Below, piece by piece: positions 48,504 to 51,781 of a stretch of 51,781 nucleotides of DNA. A program made the translations under genes and the position numbers. Source of the DNA: Oscillospiraceae bacterium (GTDB lineage Bacteria > Bacillota > Clostridia > Oscillospirales > Oscillospiraceae); contig JAFSJE010000025.1 of the NCBI GenBank assembly GCA_017439425.1, positions 1 to 51,781 on the forward strand, written 5' to 3'. Numbering within the stretch: position 1 is the first letter of the stretch; each line of letters starts with the position of its first letter. The notes under the pieces were generated by a model. It worked only from the letters and a program-made list of their open reading frames with translations, had not been told where the DNA came from and did not search any database.

Positions 48504-50195
48504 ATGACAAAAGCAAAAAAGAGCCGCAAAGGGCTGAAAATCTTTCTTATCGTTTTAGCTTCAATTATCTTGTTCTGCGTTGTTGCAGGTGTAGTCGGCT
48601 ACACCGCTTCCCGTGCGCGAAGAACCGGCGGCTACGAAGCCGATCCCGACGAGCGCATAGCTCTTGACGAAAGCGGAAGCATCGGAAGAGTGAAAATCAC
48701 AACTCTGCCGCTTGCTGAAAGCACCACTCTCTCACGATGCAGTTATTCCTTCTCCGGAAGAGTGATCGTCGTTACGCGCGAGGGTGCGGACACCGTTATC
48801 ACCACCATGAACGACGACGGCACCGACCCCCTTGAGGTTTATCGCGGCTCCGGCGCCGGTACCTCGCGCATACTTCCCTTCAAGGACAATACCCGCGTAC
48901 TCATGGGCGATAACATTCTTGAGGCGCCGGAGGGTTATACGCTCGATAACTGCCCCGCTGACAGCGGCAGACTGGTGCCGATCGAGTTTCCGCGCGAGTT
49001 CAGCAGCGACAGCGCTGTCGTTCAGAAATGGACTGAGGTCATTATTGCGCCGGACTGTGAACACTTTGCCTGGACTATACGCCGCAGCGACTGCGGAGCT
49101 GTTAACGCCATGGGCTCACTTAAAAAGAGCGGTGATAAATACGTCATTGAAAATGCGCAGTACATAAGCAATATGGACGGCTTTATTCCCGACCCAGACG
49201 TTCGCGGAAGGCTTATAGCGAGGCCGGTCATCGGCGGAGAGGTAAAGCAGTTCATTGATGGCGGCAGAGCGATAAGTCTCGTCGGCTCTGCGCAGAACGG
49301 TATGGCGGACTCTGTAAAGCAGGATATAGCGACCGGCGAGGTCACGCTTCTCTCCTGCGCCCCGGGCTATGACGAAACAACCCTTCTCTCGCCTGACGAG
49401 CGCCTCGGCGCAGTTATGACAAGCCGTTTTTCGGATAAGACCGATATGGGCGCGCTTGGGCTTGTCGAAAGACCGCTCGGTCAGCCGCTTCACAACATTC
49501 TCGCGCAGGTCTATATGTACTGCGTTACCGGAGTGAGAAGCGGCAGAGAGGGCAACGTCGGTCCCGCTCTCGTTGAAATGGATCGCGCGGTGAGCGATAT
49601 GGAATATAAGGGCGTGTATCTCGGTGACCCCGGCGAGGAATTTATCTTCCGCTCTCCCCTCTCCTGGAACGACACCGGCACTAAGCTTATGTGGATCGAG
49701 GGCAAAAAGAGCGGCGGCGGTGTCAGAGTGCGGATTGCCGAGCTTCTTGACTATACTCCCGGCAATATTGCAGAAGCCATCCTGACGCCCGACGTCGGCG
49801 ACTACGCCACCGCTCCGGCTAAAAGCATGGATTTTGCAGGAAAGCTCTACGGCAAGGCCTCCGGCTACGCTGAGCTTACGCGCAGGACAGGTTTTCTCAG
49901 CAATATTTCAATCAGGATAGTATATCATGATTACAGCGACGACGGAATAAGCTTCTATAACGGCACAGAGGAATCCTCCGGTGCCATTCTGACGGACGCT
50001 GACTACAAAGCGGACATAACCGTCACCGGCGCCGATGGTTCGCAGAAAGGCAGACTTGAAGCCGACGTTCGTTTCACGGCGGCGTACTCCATCGCCCGTC
50101 TCTTCGGCGCTAACGCCCCGGAGCTGAAGTCCGGCAGCTATGCGAGAGCTGAATATCTCGGCAAAACGAGAGATTTTTCGCATCTTGTAAAATAA
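48504..50195 (+). CDS. Membrane-anchored protein of unknown function, possibly beta-propeller
   Basis: A 563-residue protein: a basic N-terminus, one membrane helix (about 12-33) and a large extracytoplasmic part rich in short strands, with recurrent motifs such as SRCSYSFSGRVIVV, EDHFAWTI-like and PLSWNDTGTKLMWIEG that resemble TolB/WD40-like (PD40) blades. No catalytic motif. It may act as a scaffold or sensor for the neighbouring secreted glycosidases. The SD is AAGAAGG, about 9 bases before the ATG. Confidence 0.6.
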   Translation: MTKAKKSRKGLKIFLIVLASIILFCVVAGVVGYTASRARRTGGYEADPDERIALDESGSIGRVKITTLPLAESTTLSRCSYSFSGRVIVVTREGADTVITTMNDDGTDPLEVYRGSGAGTSRILPFKDNTRVLMGDNILEAPEGYTLDNCPADSGRLVPIEFPREFSSDSAVVQKWTEVIIAPDCEHFAWTIRRSDCGAVNAMGSLKKSGDKYVIENAQYISNMDGFIPDPDVRGRLIARPVIGGEVKQFIDGGRAISLVGSAQNGMADSVKQDIATGEVTLLSCAPGYDETTLLSPDERLGAVMTSRFSDKTDMGALGLVERPLGQPLHNILAQVYMYCVTGVRSGREGNVGPALVEMDRAVSDMEYKGVYLGDPGEEFIFRSPLSWNDTGTKLMWIEGKKSGGGVRVRIAELLDYTPGNIAEAILTPDVGDYATAPAKSMDFAGKLYGKASGYAELTRRTGFLSNISIRIVYHDYSDDGISFYNGTEESSGAILTDADYKADITVTGADGSQKGRLEADVRFTAAYSIARLFGANAPELKSGSYARAEYLGKTRDFSHLVK

Positions 50196-50235
50196 AAAAC
50201 ACCGCGGTGCTCTCAAAATGAGCTATTAGTCAACT

Positions 50236-50264
50236 TTTACTACCATTACGCAGCCGAATATGCT
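50236..50264 (+). promoter_or_regulatory. Possible promoter of the DUF1593 gene
   Basis: TTTACT (50236-50241), 17-bp spacer, TATGCT (50259-50264). Confidence 0.45.
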
Positions 50265-50291
50265 ATGCTAAGTAAAAGGAGCGGATATAAA

Positions 50292-51623
50292 ATGAAAACG
50301 CCGCGGTACGTAGTTCTGACTGATATACTGGACGGTTTTGAGGTTGACGACATCCAGTCCATGATAAGGCTCATGCTTTACTCCAATGAAATAGATATCG
50401 AGGCTCTTATCTCATGCACCTCCTGCTTTGTAAAGGGTAACGTCAGCGGTCGCGTCGGGCTGATTCACAGCATTATCGACGCATACGGCGAGACTCTGCC
50501 GAATCTCCGCGCGCACGCCTCCGGATGGCGGAGCGCCGATTATTATCACTCCATAACCTATGCGGGGATCGACGAATACGGTCTTATGCCCAGCTTCGGC
50601 TTTGCCTCGATGAAATACAAGGAAAATACCGGAGTCAAGGCTCTTATCGAGTGCATTCTGCGGGAAGATTCGCGCCCTCTGTATATCGGTCTTTGGGGCG
50701 GAGCAAACACCCTCGCGCAGGCTGTCTGGCAGATTGAAAAGCTGATGCCGGACAAGCTCAGCACAGCGCTCGGCAAGCTTCGTATTTACGGAATTTCCGA
50801 TCAGGATCATGCATCACGATGGCTTCGGAAGAAATACGGCGACAGACTGTTTTGGATAGTCTCGCCCTCTCGCGGCTCATGGTTCGGAAACTACACCTAC
50901 TGGAAGGCCGCCTGGCCGGGCATCAGCTCCGACCTTGTTAAGCACGGAAGTGAGGATGGTGTACATAAAACTCTCGGCTTCTCCGGCGGAAGACGCGACC
51001 TCGTTTCAAATGATTGGATCGATACGAATATCCGCTCAAAAGGCGCACTCGGCGCGCTCTATCCTCATCCGAAATATATAGTTGAGGGCGATACGCCGTC
51101 ATTTTTATGGATCATTCCAAACGGGCTGAACGTGCCGGAGCGCCCAGATTACGGCGGCTGGGGCGGCAGATATGAGTATTACAGGCCGGAAAAGGCTCAG
51201 TTCGGCGTCACAGAGCGGCACAGCATCTGGACAAACGCATCCGATACGGTTTTAGGCTCGGACGGCAGAATGCACACAAGTCCTCAGGCGACGATATGGC
51301 GCTGGCGAGAGGCTTTTCAGAATGATTTTGCCGCGAGGATGCTCTGGACGTCCTCTCCGGACCCGGCTATTGCTTCGTGCCGTCCTGAAATAAAGGGCGA
51401 GATCAGGGACTGGCGGCTGAATGTCTGCGCTGACGGTTGTGAGCTTTTCTTCTACCCTTACCCGGAAGCCGGCTCATTCACCGGGAAATGTCAGATATCC
51501 CACGATAAAAAAATAATTATATCCGGCGGTCGATCCGGTGAGACTCTTCACATCATCGCAGAGGCGAGAACAAAATCAGCTCCATTTCTGACAAGCTACA
51601 GGCGATTTATCATCACTCTTTAA
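50292..51623 (+). CDS. DUF1593 / Sde182-type nucleoside-hydrolase-like protein
   Basis: A 443-residue protein. The N-terminal about 300 residues match the cellulose-binding Sde182/DUF1593 type, a nucleoside-hydrolase-like fold: VVLTDILDGFEVDDIQSMIR (the Asp cluster like DxDxGxDD of nucleoside hydrolases), LYIGLWGGANTLAQA, FWIVSPSRGSWFGNYTYW and FLWIIPNGLNVPERPDYGGWGGRYE. A C-terminal beta-sandwich follows. No signal peptide is seen with the ATG at 50292 (GGAG upstream), so it may be cytoplasmic, although the family is often secreted. The role in polysaccharide use is inferred from family context. Confidence 0.82.
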   Translation: MKTPRYVVLTDILDGFEVDDIQSMIRLMLYSNEIDIEALISCTSCFVKGNVSGRVGLIHSIIDAYGETLPNLRAHASGWRSADYYHSITYAGIDEYGLMPSFGFASMKYKENTGVKALIECILREDSRPLYIGLWGGANTLAQAVWQIEKLMPDKLSTALGKLRIYGISDQDHASRWLRKKYGDRLFWIVSPSRGSWFGNYTYWKAAWPGISSDLVKHGSEDGVHKTLGFSGGRRDLVSNDWIDTNIRSKGALGALYPHPKYIVEGDTPSFLWIIPNGLNVPERPDYGGWGGRYEYYRPEKAQFGVTERHSIWTNASDTVLGSDGRMHTSPQATIWRWREAFQNDFAARMLWTSSPDPAIASCRPEIKGEIRDWRLNVCADGCELFFYPYPEAGSFTGKCQISHDKKIIISGGRSGETLHIIAEARTKSAPFLTSYRRFIITL

Positions 51624-51645
51624 AAAGTGATCGCCCTTCCCAAAA

Positions 51646-51781
51646 TGAACTGCACCCCGTCAAGTAGACAGTGAAATAATTAAAAGAAAGTTCACAGAGC
51701 CGAGGCTCTGTGGCACCGCAGATTTTGGCAAGCCGCTTAGCGGCAGGCCAAAGTCTGCGGTTTTGTTTTACGCAGCTTTGT
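51646..51781 (+). mobile_element. Left end of a probable IS3-family insertion sequence
   Basis: TGAACTGCACCCC at 51646 followed by an AGTAGACA segment resembles the terminal inverted repeat of IS3 (IS150-group) elements of Bacillota. The element runs off the window; no transposase frame is visible yet. It carries a strong hairpin near its end. Confidence 0.5.
51715..51769 (+). terminator. Strong hairpin inside the IS end
   Basis: ACCGCAGATTTTGGC (51715-51729) pairs with GCCAAAGTCTGCGGT (51747-51761) around an inner GCCGC/GCGGC hairpin, then TTTTGTTTT. Such structures protect insertion sequences from outside transcription. Confidence 0.7.

Noticed and set aside
50253-50264. Fifth AraC-type site before the DUF1593 gene (CCGAATAT)
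   Set aside because: No second box 20 bp upstream, and a -10 at the required 33-base distance would fall at the start codon.
1-51781. CRISPR arrays, rRNA or tRNA genes
   Set aside because: No regularly spaced identical repeats and no recognisable RNA gene were found by eye.

Overview
The window looks like a chromosomal accessory region of a gut-type Clostridia (Bacillota; probably Oscillospiraceae/Ruminococcaceae-like). The signs are strong AGGAGG ribosome binding sites, sigma-A promoters, many lipoprotein signals, LplB/LplC-type sugar transporters, circularly permuted membrane-anchored GH3 enzymes, a LytTR/AgrC-like two-component pair, and short 'GTAGGGGCGG' and 'agcctccctttt' interspersed repeats. 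The organism assignment is inference. No rRNA, tRNA or CRISPR array was seen.

The region is mosaic. Three carbohydrate modules are separated by mobile-element debris. Flank 1 (1-930) holds a cut gene and an N-truncated tyrosine recombinase. Module 1 (1000-23121) is a fructan/sucrose-type oligosaccharide locus preceded by a GH3 enzyme and its two-component system. Debris at 23248-24188 holds three more recombinase pieces, two of which share about 96% identical DNA with the flank 1 copy. Module 2 (24310-41603) is an unusual AraC-controlled locus. Debris at 41950-42960 holds a DUF308 stump, a mobile-element gene stump, a small orphan gene and nested repeats. Module 3 (43070-51623) is a second GH3-led secreted glycosidase set. 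What looks like the left end of an IS3-family element closes the window.

Module 1: a surface lipoprotein with three carbohydrate-binding-like repeats is translationally coupled to a lipid-anchored GH32 fructanase. A CUT1 importer (two permeases, a binding lipoprotein, an MsmK-like ATPase) takes up the oligosaccharides. A cytoplasmic GH32 hydrolyses them and a PfkB fructokinase phosphorylates the fructose. A LacI-type regulator heads the kinase operon. Four near-identical operator sites lie in the two control regions, paired 141 and 151 bp apart, one of each pair just downstream of a good promoter. The LytTR response regulator probably acts at two direct repeats overlapping the weak -35 of the divergent GH3 gene.

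Module 2 is the most interesting part. Four promoters carry the same arrangement: two copies of a 9-bp AGCTAATTT-like box 20 bp apart, with a -10 box starting exactly 33 bp after the fixed A of the second copy. They drive (a) a six-gene coupled operon of a GHL6-type hydrolase, DUF1116 (YlbE/AllG-like), FdrA/AllF-like protein, a 61-residue VDWKPAAGG protein, a divergent acetokinase-fold kinase and an HSL-type esterase; (b) a D-2-hydroxyacid dehydrogenase; (c) a GPH sugar transporter carrying an in-frame TAG; and (d) a GarR-like reductase with a GH2 glycosidase. Next to (c) lies glycerate 2-kinase-LrgA-LrgB. The back end resembles the E. coli allantoin/glyoxylate regulon (GlxR, GlxK, FdrA, YlbE, a downstream acyl-phosphate kinase). 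Its front end is glycosidic, and the carbamate kinase is replaced by an acetokinase relative with altered active-site motifs. I propose it as a candidate new pathway that phosphorolyses an acyl or ureido compound to gain ATP; its substrate cannot be read from sequence.

Module 3 has a second double-anchored GH3, a GH20/GH67-like lipoprotein, an anchored protein of unknown (possibly beta-propeller) fold and a DUF1593/Sde182-type nucleoside-hydrolase-like protein, probably handling a plant or host glycan.
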